Shown here one piece after another: positions 1 through 8,632 of a DNA stretch of 64,000 nt (the first letter of the stretch is position 1; the number at the start of each line of letters is the position of its first letter). The position numbers and the translations under genes are program-made. The DNA lies in NCBI RefSeq assembly GCF_007860185.1, contig NZ_SJPY01000004.1:583571-647570 (forward strand), read 5' to 3'. Origin of the DNA: Novipirellula aureliae (lineage in GTDB: Bacteria > Planctomycetota > Planctomycetia > Pirellulales > Pirellulaceae). Under the pieces are notes generated by a model that saw only the letters and a program-made list of their open reading frames with translations, ran no database searches and was not told where the DNA came from.

Positions 1-1
1 T

Positions 2-769
2 GGTTTGATGAATATTCAATATGCAATCAAGATGCAGGATGGAACTCCGACGTTGTATATCTTGGAAGTCAATCCGCGCGCGAGTCGTACGGTACCGTTT
101 GTCGCCAAGGCGACCGGCGTGCCTGTTGCCAACATTGCAACCAAGGTCATGACGGGTAAGAAGTTGAAGGAGCTAGGTATTACGTCAGAGCCGATTCCAC
201 GCCACGTGTCGATCAAAGAAAGCGTCTTCCCGTTCCGCAAATTCGCTGGCGTTGACATCGTGCTCGGGCCTGAAATGCGAAGCACCGGCGAAGTGATGGG
301 AATTAGCGAAAAGTTCTCGCTGGCATTTGCAAAGAGTCAAATTGCAGCGGGTTCGGTACTGCCCGATAGCGGCAAGGTGTTCATCAGCTTGGCACCGCGG
401 CATAAGGATGCGGTTGGATCGCTCGGCAAAGAATTATGCGACCTCGGCTTTGAATTGTTGGCGACCAGCGGCACAGCAGCCAAATTGAGAGAGGCCGGCG
501 TAAAGGTCACGCAAGTCAAAAAGATTGCCGAGGGCCATCCCAACCTGATCGACTACTTGAAGAATGGTGACGTCCAATTGGTTGTCAACACGCCGAGTGG
601 CAAAGGAGCGAGAACGGATGAAGGAAAGATTCGTGCCGCAGCGGTGCAAGCAGGTGTTCCATGTATCACCACCGTCGATGCAGCGGACGCCGCCATCCGT
701 GCAATGGTAGCTGTCAAAGAAGGATCGCTCGAAGTCGAATCCCTTCAAAACCGCTATGCCAATTCTTAA
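2..769 (+). CDS. carB: Carbamoyl-phosphate synthase large subunit, C-terminal part (partial)
   Basis: This is the 3' end of the large chain that makes carbamoyl phosphate for pyrimidine and arginine synthesis. The reading frame is already open at the left edge (GLMNIQYAI is the usual internal CarB wording), so the true start lies outside the window. The visible part holds the end of the second ATP-grasp domain (EVNPRASRTVPFVAKATG) and then an MGS-like allosteric domain (about residues 118-230: FISLAPRHKD, LLATSGTAAKLREAG, VVNTPSGKGARTDEGKIR). The TAA stop is followed by about 100 nt before the next gene on the same strand. The identification is firm; only the 5' boundary is artificial. Confidence 0.97.
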   Translation, partial: GLMNIQYAIKMQDGTPTLYILEVNPRASRTVPFVAKATGVPVANIATKVMTGKKLKELGITSEPIPRHVSIKESVFPFRKFAGVDIVLGPEMRSTGEVMGISEKFSLAFAKSQIAAGSVLPDSGKVFISLAPRHKDAVGSLGKELCDLGFELLATSGTAAKLREAGVKVTQVKKIAEGHPNLIDYLKNGDVQLVVNTPSGKGARTDEGKIRAAAVQAGVPCITTVDAADAAIRAMVAVKEGSLEVESLQNRYANS

Positions 770-874
770 GCATAGGTCTTATGTTTCGGCCTCCGGCCTG
801 TGTAACAGTGAAATATGTCCTCACCTGGTTTCCTGTCATCGATCGATCGAATAGCCCCGAGTTAGCCAAGACGT

Positions 875-2332
875 ATGAAAGACGAATTGAAAGCGGATGG
901 AGCAAAGCCAACAGCAAACGCCTCCCCTGAGGCTGACAAGAGCTACTCGCCTGGCGATTTGCGTTTGTTGGTAGTCGATAACGAAGCCGCGCATGCTCGC
1001 GCAATGACTGAAAGTCTGGAAAAGGTTGGCTATCGTTGTGACGTCGCCACCAGCGGCCCAGAGGCGGCAAAGATTATTGAACGAGAAACATTCGATATCG
1101 TCATTACCGATATGGTAATGAACGATGTCGATGGCATGAAGATCTTGGCGCTGGCAAACAAGCAATTGCCGGATTGTGAAGTCGTCATGGTGACCGGACA
1201 TGCGACGGTTCCGATCGCCGTCGAAGCGATGCAGCAAGGTGCCTTTAACTTTCTCGAGAAGCCGATTACCCCTAATCGACTACGCGCAGTCGTCGAAAAA
1301 GCAGCGGATGCTGTTGCATTAAAACGCAAAAACACCGAATTAATGCAGCGGCTCGATGAGCGATTTGGGTTCGAGGGCATCATCTACACCAGCAACAAGA
1401 TGCAAGACGTGATCGACCGCGTGCGGCGAATTGCGGCAACCGACGCCACGGTGTTGATTACCGGTGAAAGCGGGACGGGCAAGGAGATGATTGCACAGGC
1501 GATCCACCAGAATAGTCCGAGACGAAACAAGCGAATGCGTTCGCTTAACACGCGGGCGATTTCGGAAAATCTTGTCGAGAGTGAGTTGTTTGGTCACGTC
1601 AAGGGATCATTCACCGATGCGGTTGCCGATCGCGTCGGTGCCTTTGAGTACGCCAACGGCGGTACTTTATTCCTCGACGAAGTCGGGGACATGCCGATGA
1701 ACACGCAGATCAAGTTGCTCCGCGTCTTAGAGGAAAACCAAATCTCGCGTGTCGGTGACAACAAGACGATCAAAGTCAACGTACGGTTGATTTCCGCAAC
1801 CAATCGACCACTTGAAGAGATGGTCGAGTCGGGTGTGTTTCGCAACGATTTGTACTTCCGTTTAAAAGTGGTCACGATCGAATTGCCGCCATTGCGAGAA
1901 CGCCGAGATGACGTGATCACGCTGATGGATCATTTTCGAAAAATGTTTCTGCGCCGACATGATAAACCATCGGCTCATTTCACACCCGCTGTGACGAAGC
2001 GTTTTTATGCCTACGATTGGCCTGGCAACGTCAGACAATTGCGCAACTTTGTCGAAACAATGATCGTTTTGGACAATGACAAATCGCTCGACCTCGATGA
2101 TTTGCCACCTGAGTTACTCGAAGAATCAGCAGAGCAAGCTGCCGAGCAAGTGGCTGACATGGGAGGTCCGTCCAACTTGATGGACAAGACACTTGCTGAG
2201 ATCGAGCGTTGGGTGATCGAAGAAAAACTCAAAATGACAGGTGGCAATCGAGAAGAAACCGCCAAGCAACTCGGCATCGCACCGCGTACCTTGTATCGAC
2301 GTTTGGATCAGTATAGCAAGGAAAAGAAATAG
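875..2332 (+). CDS. NtrC-family response regulator with altered sigma-54 contact loop
   Basis: 485 residues in the order receiver (about 30-145; D35, phospho-acceptor D79 in ITDMVM, K129 in LEKP), AAA+ domain (about 165-395; Walker A GESGTGKE at 197-204, Walker B GTLFLDEV at 263-270, RNDLYFRL arginine region at 323) and a Fis-type helix-turn-helix (about 452-478, REETAKQLGIAPRTLYRRL). Canonical members carry GAFTGA in loop 1 to engage sigma-54; here the same position reads GSFTDA (244-249), and the usual NCAA stretch before it reads NTRA. It therefore looks like an ATP-dependent transcription regulator whose contact with sigma-54 may be changed or lost. No histidine kinase is adjacent. The ATG at 875 starts before the receiver with a 29-residue leader. 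Confidence 0.9.
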   Translation: MKDELKADGAKPTANASPEADKSYSPGDLRLLVVDNEAAHARAMTESLEKVGYRCDVATSGPEAAKIIERETFDIVITDMVMNDVDGMKILALANKQLPDCEVVMVTGHATVPIAVEAMQQGAFNFLEKPITPNRLRAVVEKAADAVALKRKNTELMQRLDERFGFEGIIYTSNKMQDVIDRVRRIAATDATVLITGESGTGKEMIAQAIHQNSPRRNKRMRSLNTRAISENLVESELFGHVKGSFTDAVADRVGAFEYANGGTLFLDEVGDMPMNTQIKLLRVLEENQISRVGDNKTIKVNVRLISATNRPLEEMVESGVFRNDLYFRLKVVTIELPPLRERRDDVITLMDHFRKMFLRRHDKPSAHFTPAVTKRFYAYDWPGNVRQLRNFVETMIVLDNDKSLDLDDLPPELLEESAEQAAEQVADMGGPSNLMDKTLAEIERWVIEEKLKMTGGNREETAKQLGIAPRTLYRRLDQYSKEKK

Positions 2333-2343
2333 CCACGACATCG

Positions 2344-2399
2344 GTAGCGGAGCTTGTTAAAGATCCTGACACATGAGGATCTTTAACGAGATCGCTGAC
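2344..2399. repeat. Dispersed ~56-bp imperfect palindrome, copy 1
   Basis: The left arm GTAGCGGAGCTTGTTAAAG continues into ATCC, and after a ~10-nt loop comes GGATCTTTAACGAGATCGC. It lies between two converging genes. It is the same family as the elements at 13969, 43764, 55006 and 58552; this copy has diverged most in the outer arm (GCGGAGC instead of GTGGATC). Confidence 0.8.
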
Positions 2400-2458
2400 T
2401 TCCACCCTCGTTATCTAATCGCCGGTGCATGCGTTATACCCGTCATTTGGCTGCCTTT

Positions 2459-3736
2459 TTAAAACTTGTAGAGCAATAGCAACGAGTAGTAGACGTCGTT
2501 TCGCTTGGCTCCTTGCGGGGTGCTGTCATAGCGATCGGTCGCCGCTAACTTCAGACTCAAGTTATCGCTGCCGTCGAGTAAAATTTCCCACGACACATCG
2601 CTGACCAGACGATAGTCGGTAAAGTCCTCCCAAGAGGGGAAGTAATCGATCTTGGCCTTCACTTTTTGGCGACTGGTGATTTGTCGTTCGCCTTCAATTC
2701 CGAAAACGCCTTCAGGAGTCCACTCGTCAATCGGTGCTCCGATTTCTCGCGATGCACCGGCACCAAAGCGAGTTACCAAAGTCGTATCGTCGGTGCGGAA
2801 CCAATGATACCCAATACCTCCGTTAAGGTTGAGCCTTAAGTCAAACGCCTTGAATGCGTCCCATTCCATCCCATACTTCCCGAACAATGACCAAGCCGAT
2901 TCGCTAAACATGCGGTCATAGTCAATGTTGAATCGTCCATTGTCTTCGGTCGTCACGCGACGGCTTGTTGCGATCCGATAATCGGTATCGATGGAGAAAG
3001 TATAGAGGTCGGTTTTGCGTTTGAGTTCCAAGCCGGTTTGTAACGCCAGCGTTTCCGCGTTTCCACTACTACCATCAAGTCCGAATTCGGCATTGCTATC
3101 CCAGCCCTTCATCCATCGAATTGGATACTGATACCAACGCAATACCTCTTCTTGCAATGGAGGAGTTTCAATAACGATCGGTTCCGATTCAAAATCGGTT
3201 TCGCGAGGCGGGGTGAAGGTCGACTCGTTGTCCTCCATGTTTAAATCTGGAACGCCATTGGAGGCCCCGTTCGAGACCACCGGCGGTGCTAATCCCTGGC
3301 CAATTGGTGCCGAATCGTCCCAATAGATTGCTTTCGGTTCCCCGAGCATCTCGAAATCATTCACTGACGGACCAACCAATTCGGGTGGCATCCCCGTTCT
3401 GGCAATCCGCGTACTGTCATTGGTAGCCCCGATTCCAATCGCTTGCATGGAAGGATCAAAGGGGACGGTATAGGGTGCGGTTGAAGTCGGAGCCTCCACC
3501 GAAACCTGTGCAATTGGCGAATCAGCAATTGGGGTCGGTTCGGCATACCGAGAGCCATTCCAGGTCGAGACACCTTGCTGCCAGAGCGGTATTTCCGCGA
3601 TCGAATTGCCGTCGACCTCACTGGGTGGTTGGGCAGCTACCGAAACGGAGGTCGATAGACTGGATACCGCCAGGAAAACGGTCCAGACAAGACAAGCAAT
3701 ACCAATGGCTCGATTCTCTTGGCGAGCGTTTGTCAC
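2459..3736 (-). CDS. DUF481-type outer-membrane protein, secreted
   Basis: 425 residues with a GTG start and an N-terminal export signal (hydrophobic stretch IGIACLVWTVFLAVSS, then small residues SVAAQ). Residues 40-200 are acidic and low in complexity, with no recognised fold. The C-terminal ~220 residues show alternating amphipathic strands with WDSNAEFGLDGSSGNAETL and end in YYSLLLLYKF with an aromatic terminus, as expected for a DUF481/YdiY-like beta-barrel. Substrate and function are unknown. It converges with the NtrC-like gene across a palindromic repeat. Confidence 0.7.
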   Translation of the reverse strand: MTNARQENRAIGIACLVWTVFLAVSSLSTSVSVAAQPPSEVDGNSIAEIPLWQQGVSTWNGSRYAEPTPIADSPIAQVSVEAPTSTAPYTVPFDPSMQAIGIGATNDSTRIARTGMPPELVGPSVNDFEMLGEPKAIYWDDSAPIGQGLAPPVVSNGASNGVPDLNMEDNESTFTPPRETDFESEPIVIETPPLQEEVLRWYQYPIRWMKGWDSNAEFGLDGSSGNAETLALQTGLELKRKTDLYTFSIDTDYRIATSRRVTTEDNGRFNIDYDRMFSESAWSLFGKYGMEWDAFKAFDLRLNLNGGIGYHWFRTDDTTLVTRFGAGASREIGAPIDEWTPEGVFGIEGERQITSRQKVKAKIDYFPSWEDFTDYRLVSDVSWEILLDGSDNLSLKLAATDRYDSTPQGAKRNDVYYSLLLLYKF

Positions 3737-3945
3737 GGAGGAACACCTGATAAAAAAGGGAGATCATTTCATTGAGCAAACTTCTGTTTATCAGAAAGCC
3801 GTGGAGGCTGTCACCATCGATTTTTCTGGATCTCTCGAGTGCAACGTCAATAGAAAACAATTAGGGTTGGTCGTATGTGAATGCGCATCTGTCGAGCAGA
3901 TAGCTGGTGTGCCGACACACCTTGAAGAAGTTCGTCGGCATCGCG

Positions 3946-4284
3946 TCAAATGGCTTCGCTACCACGTTCACCGGTGCGGATGCGGATGCAATCATCCATT
4001 GGCAAAACAAAAATCTTACCGTCACCTATCTCGCCAGTTTGGCCTGCTTCTAAAATTGCATCGACCGTCGGTTTGACGAACTCTTCATTGACCGCGATTT
4101 GAAGCTGAACTTTGCGGAGCAGATTCACGCTGACTTCGTGACCACGATAAATTCCTGTTTGTCCTTTCTGGCGACCAAATCCTTGGCAATCCATTACCGT
4201 CAAACGGTAAACGTCCACCCTGGTTAACGCTTCCTTGACCGCTTCAAGCCTAGTGGGCTGAATGATGGCGATGATCAGTTTCAC
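3946..4284 (-). CDS. glnB: P-II nitrogen regulatory protein lacking Tyr51
   Basis: 112 residues, the usual P-II length. P-II trimers bind ATP/ADP and 2-oxoglutarate and control ammonium transport and assimilation. Seen here: GFGRQKG at 35-41 (T-loop base), TGEIGDGKIFV (B-loop) and IRIRTGERG near the C-terminus (C-loop). Counting directly against the E. coli numbering, Tyr46 is kept (IYRG) but position 51, the uridylylation site, is Val (GHEVSV), so control by UMP addition at Tyr51 is not possible. The gene starts with GTG and lies downstream of amt on the same strand, but two terminator-like hairpins stand between them, so it probably has its own promoter. Confidence 0.95.
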   Translation of the reverse strand: MKLIIAIIQPTRLEAVKEALTRVDVYRLTVMDCQGFGRQKGQTGIYRGHEVSVNLLRKVQLQIAVNEEFVKPTVDAILEAGQTGEIGDGKIFVLPMDDCIRIRTGERGSEAI

Positions 4285-4381
4285 GATAAATTCACTTGTG
4301 ACCTAGTATTCGGTAAAATTCAATGATAGCCATTCGCATCGTTTTTCTGTAGCCCTAGCGGAAAGCGAAAAAACACCTAAC

Positions 4382-4413
4382 AAAAAACCGGTTCGCCTTT
4401 GCAGGCGAACCGG
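4382..4413 (-). terminator. Rho-independent terminator between amt array and glnB
   Basis: Read on the minus strand, an 11-bp perfect stem (CCGGTTCGCCT pairing with AGGCGAACCGG) with a 4-nt loop is followed by six T. It would end transcripts coming from amt and its repeat array before glnB. Confidence 0.85.
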
Positions 4414-4444
4414 CTAATCACAAAATTCTTGGAAGACAAGGGTG

Positions 4445-4497
4445 AAAAAACCCCGGCTCGGACGAATGAGGCGGACATTCGCCACGAGCCATTGGGG
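4445..4497 (-). terminator. Second terminator-like hairpin downstream of amt
   Basis: On the minus strand GGGG followed by a short bulge and GGCTCG pairs with CGAGCC and GGGG/CCCC partners across a 24-nt loop that can fold further (GAATG/CATTC), followed by TTTTTT. It lies just upstream of the perfect terminator at 4382, so the two act in series on the same transcript. Confidence 0.6.
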
Positions 4498-4654
4498 CTC
4501 CTTCTGGCCCAGGCAAGAGCCAAGAAGTTGCGTTTAATGAATAGATTATCTGAACCCTGGAAGCATTGGCTTCCACACCGGGCTGCTCCGCCGGTCACAC
4601 CTGTGAGATCCTATCTCGTGTGAAGCCGACGGAGCTGCGGTGGGTAGGTTTTAA

Positions 4655-4946
4655 GCGAGTCTCTCCGAGACTCACCGTATTTTCTCGTAGGCGAGTCTCT
4701 CCGAGACTCGCAGCTTTATTTCGTAGGCGAGTCTCTCCGAGACTCGCAATTTTTTTAGCGTCTCGGAGAGACGCTGCTACTGACTCGCAATTTTTTTAGC
4801 GTCTCGGAGAGACGCTGCTACTAGCTCGCAGCTTTTTCAGCGTCTCGGAGAGACGCTGCTACTAGCTCGCAATTTTTTTAGCGTCTCGGAGAGACGCTGC
4901 TACTGGCTTGCCGCTTTTTTAGCGTCTTGGAGAGACGCTGCTACTA
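4655..4946 (-). repeat. Tandem palindrome array A at the 3' end of amt
   Basis: In minus-strand (amt) orientation there are five units whose palindromic cores start at 4757, 4798, 4839, 4880 and 4921, an exact 41-nt period. Each unit is TAGTAGCAGCGTCTC-TCC-GAGACGCT plus an A-rich spacer. Further from the gene are three variant units (core GCGAGTCTC-TCC-GAGACTCGC, starting at 4655, 4691 and 4727, exact 36-nt period). The first unit begins inside amt: the amt stop TAG (4944-4946) is the first TAG of the repeat's TAGTAGC. See also the arrays at 32261, 36263 and 48402. Confidence 0.9.
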
Positions 4947-6422
4947 GTTGACCGCACCGCCGGCGATCACGTCTGATGGGTAGGCATGCATTCCGTGTTC
5001 GGAAATATCCAAGCCAGCCGCTTCGTGCTCTGCAGAGACTCGTAAGAATCCGATTGCCTTGAGTGCGAAGAACAGAATAGCCATCGTCGCAAAGGCCCAT
5101 ACAACGATGACGCCCGTCGATAAGCACTGAACCCAGATGAACTCACCACGGCTCAGCAAGACATCGTTTACTTCCGGCAGCTCGCCGAACAAGCCGGTCG
5201 CCAAGCCACCCCAAACACCGCACAAACCGTGAACAGGCCATGCACCGACGGGGTCATCAATCTTGACCTTATCAAGCAGCACAATACCGAGTACGACCAA
5301 GGCACCGCCGATGGCACCGATAAGAAGTGATTCACCCTGGCTAACGCGATCGCAGTTCGCTGTGATCGCAACCAAACCGCCGAGTACACCATTGAGTGCC
5401 ATCGTCAGATCGGGCTTGCCGAACAATGCCCAGCCAGTAACCAGTGCTGTCACTGCACCCGCAGCTGCAGCTAAAGTCGTTGTGAGTGCGATATAGGTTG
5501 TCGCTTCCGCATTGGCAGCACCCGAGTAAGTCAATTGGCTACCAGGATTAAAGCCATACCAACCCACCCAAAGGATGAAGACACCAAGTGCAGCGAAGGC
5601 AATGTTGTGCCCAGGAAGCGGTACGCTTTTCCCATCCGATGTGTAACGTCCGAGCCTAGGCCCTAAAGCGATCGCACCAGCCAATCCTGCGAAGCCGCCG
5701 ACCGCGTGAACAACGACACTTCCTGCGAAGTCTTGGAAGCCCATCGCATCCAAGAAACCGCCGCCCCATTTCCAACCACCACTGATCGGATAGATCAATC
5801 CCGTCAGAAACGCACTGTAAATCAGATACGCACCAAACTTCATCCGTCCCGCAACGGCACCCGAAACGATTGTCGCCGCGGTGGCAGCAAACGCTACCTG
5901 GAATAAGAAGTCGGCACTATGGCTGAAACCGTACTCCAAGTTGGGTGTCACATCACGATCAACCCAAGGACCCGCATAGCCGAGGATCCCATCGCCGATA
6001 ATATTGAAGTCGCCTGGATACATGATCCCCCAACCGACAAAGAGGAACAGGATCACCCCGACCCCCAAATCCATTACATTTTTGGCCAAGATGTTGACCG
6101 TGTTTTTGGCGGAGTTCAAACCGACTTCCACCATCGCGAAACCTGCTTGCATAAACAGGACCAAGACGGCACAGAGAAACATGATCAACGTATTGATGGT
6201 ATAGTCGAGCGAGGCACCTTCGGTAACCGGTGCGGCCTCTTCAACGGCGGCATCGACTGCGCCCGCGTCGGTAGCGACTTCAACATCCATGGAAACTGCA
6301 ACTGGCTCATCCTGAGCCGATGCAACCGACGCGAGCGGCAGACCGACTCCCATCATCCCTAAACACATCAAAACGGCTGTGCACATCACAATGTGCAGTG
6401 GTACTCTAAAACTGTGGAACAT
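4944..6422 (-). CDS. amt: Ammonium transporter (Amt/Rh family)
   Basis: 492 residues. An N-terminal signal (MCTAVLMCLGMMGVGLPLASVASAQ) and a ~40-residue acidic linker precede an eleven-helix Amt core, beginning at DYTINTLIMFLCAVLVLFM. Family signatures: QAGFAMVEVG, NVMDLGVG, the first pore histidine in VVHAVGGFAG and the second in WPVHGLCGVWGG. It moves ammonium/ammonia across the cytoplasmic membrane and is normally gated by P-II, whose gene lies downstream on the same strand. The stop codon belongs to the first unit of a tandem repeat array. The C-terminal tail (GLDISEHGMHAYPSD) matches the usual P-II-interacting end. Confidence 0.97.
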   Translation of the reverse strand: MFHSFRVPLHIVMCTAVLMCLGMMGVGLPLASVASAQDEPVAVSMDVEVATDAGAVDAAVEEAAPVTEGASLDYTINTLIMFLCAVLVLFMQAGFAMVEVGLNSAKNTVNILAKNVMDLGVGVILFLFVGWGIMYPGDFNIIGDGILGYAGPWVDRDVTPNLEYGFSHSADFLFQVAFAATAATIVSGAVAGRMKFGAYLIYSAFLTGLIYPISGGWKWGGGFLDAMGFQDFAGSVVVHAVGGFAGLAGAIALGPRLGRYTSDGKSVPLPGHNIAFAALGVFILWVGWYGFNPGSQLTYSGAANAEATTYIALTTTLAAAAGAVTALVTGWALFGKPDLTMALNGVLGGLVAITANCDRVSQGESLLIGAIGGALVVLGIVLLDKVKIDDPVGAWPVHGLCGVWGGLATGLFGELPEVNDVLLSRGEFIWVQCLSTGVIVVWAFATMAILFFALKAIGFLRVSAEHEAAGLDISEHGMHAYPSDVIAGGAVN

Positions 6423-6943
6423 TCAAACGCCTACTTTCTTGCTTCTAGGAGGTGAAACCGTAAACGCCGGCGCGCTACGATACTCCTGTAGCAATCCGCC
6501 AACGGTCATGAACTGCGGTACCTTCAAGGTTTCTCACCATCAACTCCTGCCCGGGCCATCAATCAATCGCTCGCGAGCTAATCGCTGAAGAAACAGGTAC
6601 CGCTTCAACGAAACCCATTCGTTAGCACGGGGCGGACCAAAACGAATGATCCATACAACAATGACATCGCAAGTGCTTTCCGACAAATGAGTTAAAAAAA
6701 CAAGAATGTTTTGTGAAGCTGCGGTTCCTGAGGTGCCAGCCCCCCGGCAAGCCAAGCGATTAAGCACGCAGCCAGTGGTCTGCATAGAATCTGGGCAGGC
6801 AGGGCGTTGTGAGCCGTAGCTCCGGTTTCTCGTGCACCCGATTGTTGATTGCAAGAAGACGCAGACCTGGCATCGAGAGCTTTCCCGCATGGACGCCGTC
6901 CAACTTGGAACGCGGAGCGACATCGGCGGCGTTCGCTGCCTAC
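6423..6943. other. Gene-free stretch between porin 1 and amt
   Basis: No convincing gene was found. It must carry the amt promoter, but I could not find a clear -24/-12 (GG-N10-GC) or -35/-10 pair. Open frames here have no family features and unlikely composition. Confidence 0.5.
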
Positions 6944-6981
6944 GAAAAAAAGACGAGCCTCTACTTTCGCAGAAACCCGCC
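6944..6981 (-). terminator. Terminator of porin 1
   Basis: On the minus strand a 13-bp stem containing G-U pairs (GGCGGGTTTCTGC with GTAGAGGCTCGTC) closes on a GAAA tetraloop and is followed by seven T. It lies about 35 nt after the porin stop codon. Confidence 0.8.
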
Positions 6982-7014
6982 TTCTCAGGATGGTATTTTA
7001 CGTTTGCCAGTTGC

Positions 7015-8349
7015 CTAGAACGTAAAGACCGAGTCGATTCCGAACGTGCTTTGGCTATCGCCATCCTTCAAACCGATGTTTTCTTGCTCATCCCAGTCCC
7101 AACGCATTTCGGGTCGGATCGTTACATTGGCATGAGGCCGATAATTTACGCCGAGCGTGAGCGCGTAGATGTCTGTATTATCACCCACCGGGACCCCCAG
7201 CGTGCCTTCGGTCTGATACCATTCGAATCGGGCACCGACAGCGAAGCAATCATTGATGCTGCGAATCAGGTATTGGTTGATTCCAAACGTTTCACGAACC
7301 GTGCCGCCAACGCGGTCTTCACTCGACAAGAGGTCGCTTTGGAAAACGTACTGCAAATCGTCGGTCAACGAGACGTCAGCAACGAGCGAGTGCATGTAGC
7401 CTTTCTCGAATGCGTCTTGGTTGTTCGCAAAAACGCCGCCGACGACGGCATATGTCAAAGCCACATCGTCGGAAATGGCCAAAGACGCACCGCCGAGGAA
7501 CGAGTCGCCGTTGTCGTCGAAACCGCTATCCCAGCCCATGACGTAGCCACCATAAAGGTCGACTTTCTCCAGCCCCGAATAGGTCGCCAAGGCTCCGGTG
7601 TGCGTAAACGGTTCGCTGTTGTACATCGTGTAGGCATGACTATAGAAGAAATTGCCGGTCGCTTGGACCACTTCCCAGCCGATGATTGTGTAGAAATGAC
7701 CTGCCTTGACCGACCAATCACCGTAACCGACTTCCGCGTACAACTGAGGAATCGCGTGCCCGTAATCGGGGCCGTTATTCCAGTCGTTGTCCCAGCTGTC
7801 GTTGTCGATTCCAAAGGCTTGGGTATCTTGACCGTCCGTACCGTAGATGTAATCCATTCGTCCACCGATGTCGAATCCGTTTGACGTATCGATTGCCTTT
7901 TCCGCGTACAACCATCCTTGTTGTAGTTGCACATTGTCGGGCCGTGTGTTGAACGTTCCGTTTAACCCTTCGCTGTGGTATCCCACGCTGGCCCATCCGC
8001 CCATCGAAAAGTTTCCACATTCGCCAAACAGCACAAGTGGATCACCGAGGTCGCATTCGCAGCCACGATCAAAAATGCTGTAGCCGGTTTCGTCACAGAA
8101 ATTGTCGCATGAATCGAATCCACAACTCGGCTCCGCGCTGCATGTTGGCTCGAATCCACAACTTGGCTCGGCGACTTCACAACCGCAGGAAATATCACCA
8201 TAGGAGGTCTCGCCACATTGCTGGCAAGAGACCTGGGCGATGCCAGCATGCTGCTCAGCGTCTGTTTGGTAATACTCCCGATTTCCATCGGCGGCAAAGC
8301 CGGTACCACAACAGAGCATAGCAGCCAGTGCCAAATATTTTCGTTTCAT
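7015..8349 (-). CDS. Cys-rich BBP2/OmpL-type beta-barrel porin, paralogue 1
   Basis: 444 residues from the ATG at 8349, which has GGGGGAG upstream and opens a signal peptide (MKRKYLALAAMLCCGTGFAA); an in-frame start 42 nt further out would add a poor leader. After the signal comes a Cys-rich segment (about residues 35-100) with repeated xPSCGF/EPSC motifs. The rest is a beta-barrel with DIGGRMDYIYGTDGQDTQAF, AEVGYGDWSVKAGHFYT and an aromatic C-terminus (IDSVFTF), typical of putative beta-barrel porin-2. It is probably an outer-membrane pore or surface protein; substrate unknown. It is a tandem duplicate of the next gene, with its own terminator. Confidence 0.8.
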   Translation of the reverse strand: MKRKYLALAAMLCCGTGFAADGNREYYQTDAEQHAGIAQVSCQQCGETSYGDISCGCEVAEPSCGFEPTCSAEPSCGFDSCDNFCDETGYSIFDRGCECDLGDPLVLFGECGNFSMGGWASVGYHSEGLNGTFNTRPDNVQLQQGWLYAEKAIDTSNGFDIGGRMDYIYGTDGQDTQAFGIDNDSWDNDWNNGPDYGHAIPQLYAEVGYGDWSVKAGHFYTIIGWEVVQATGNFFYSHAYTMYNSEPFTHTGALATYSGLEKVDLYGGYVMGWDSGFDDNGDSFLGGASLAISDDVALTYAVVGGVFANNQDAFEKGYMHSLVADVSLTDDLQYVFQSDLLSSEDRVGGTVRETFGINQYLIRSINDCFAVGARFEWYQTEGTLGVPVGDNTDIYALTLGVNYRPHANVTIRPEMRWDWDEQENIGLKDGDSQSTFGIDSVFTF

Positions 8350-8562
8350 TTTCGTGGACTCCCCCGTCCTTACCGCTTTTCTGCTTACCAATCATCTCGC
8401 TTTCATCCGAACCGCTACCCATGAGCGGTCCAGCGAGAACTAATCGCCTAAACCGAACTATCGGCACGATTCATTCAGAGAATTGAGTCGGAAGCGGTGC
8501 AAGTGAGGGGTTCTTTGGGGACGATTGTTCCCGTATGGTAAGATGTGCCGGTTAGGCGAAGA

Positions 8563-8600
8563 AAAAGCCCCGGCTATCCAAATGGAGATAGCCGGGGCTC
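8563..8600 (-). terminator. Terminator of porin 2
   Basis: A 13-bp perfect stem (AGCCCCGGCTATC with GATAGCCGGGGCT) and an ~8-nt loop are followed on the minus strand by TTTTT. It lies about 30 nt past the stop codon of the second porin. Confidence 0.9.
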
Positions 8601-8632
8601 ATTTTGTTTCAGTTCTTTCTTTAAGCTTTTGC

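Noticed and set aside
6540..7064. 174-residue minus-strand frame downstream of porin 1
   Set aside because: It runs through a clear terminator and into the porin's 3' end, has Arg/Ser-rich composition and no family features.
6832..7884. 350-residue plus-strand frame opposite porin 1 (and a similar one at 8525-9532)
   Set aside because: Antisense to the porins; the two resemble each other only because the porins are paralogues.
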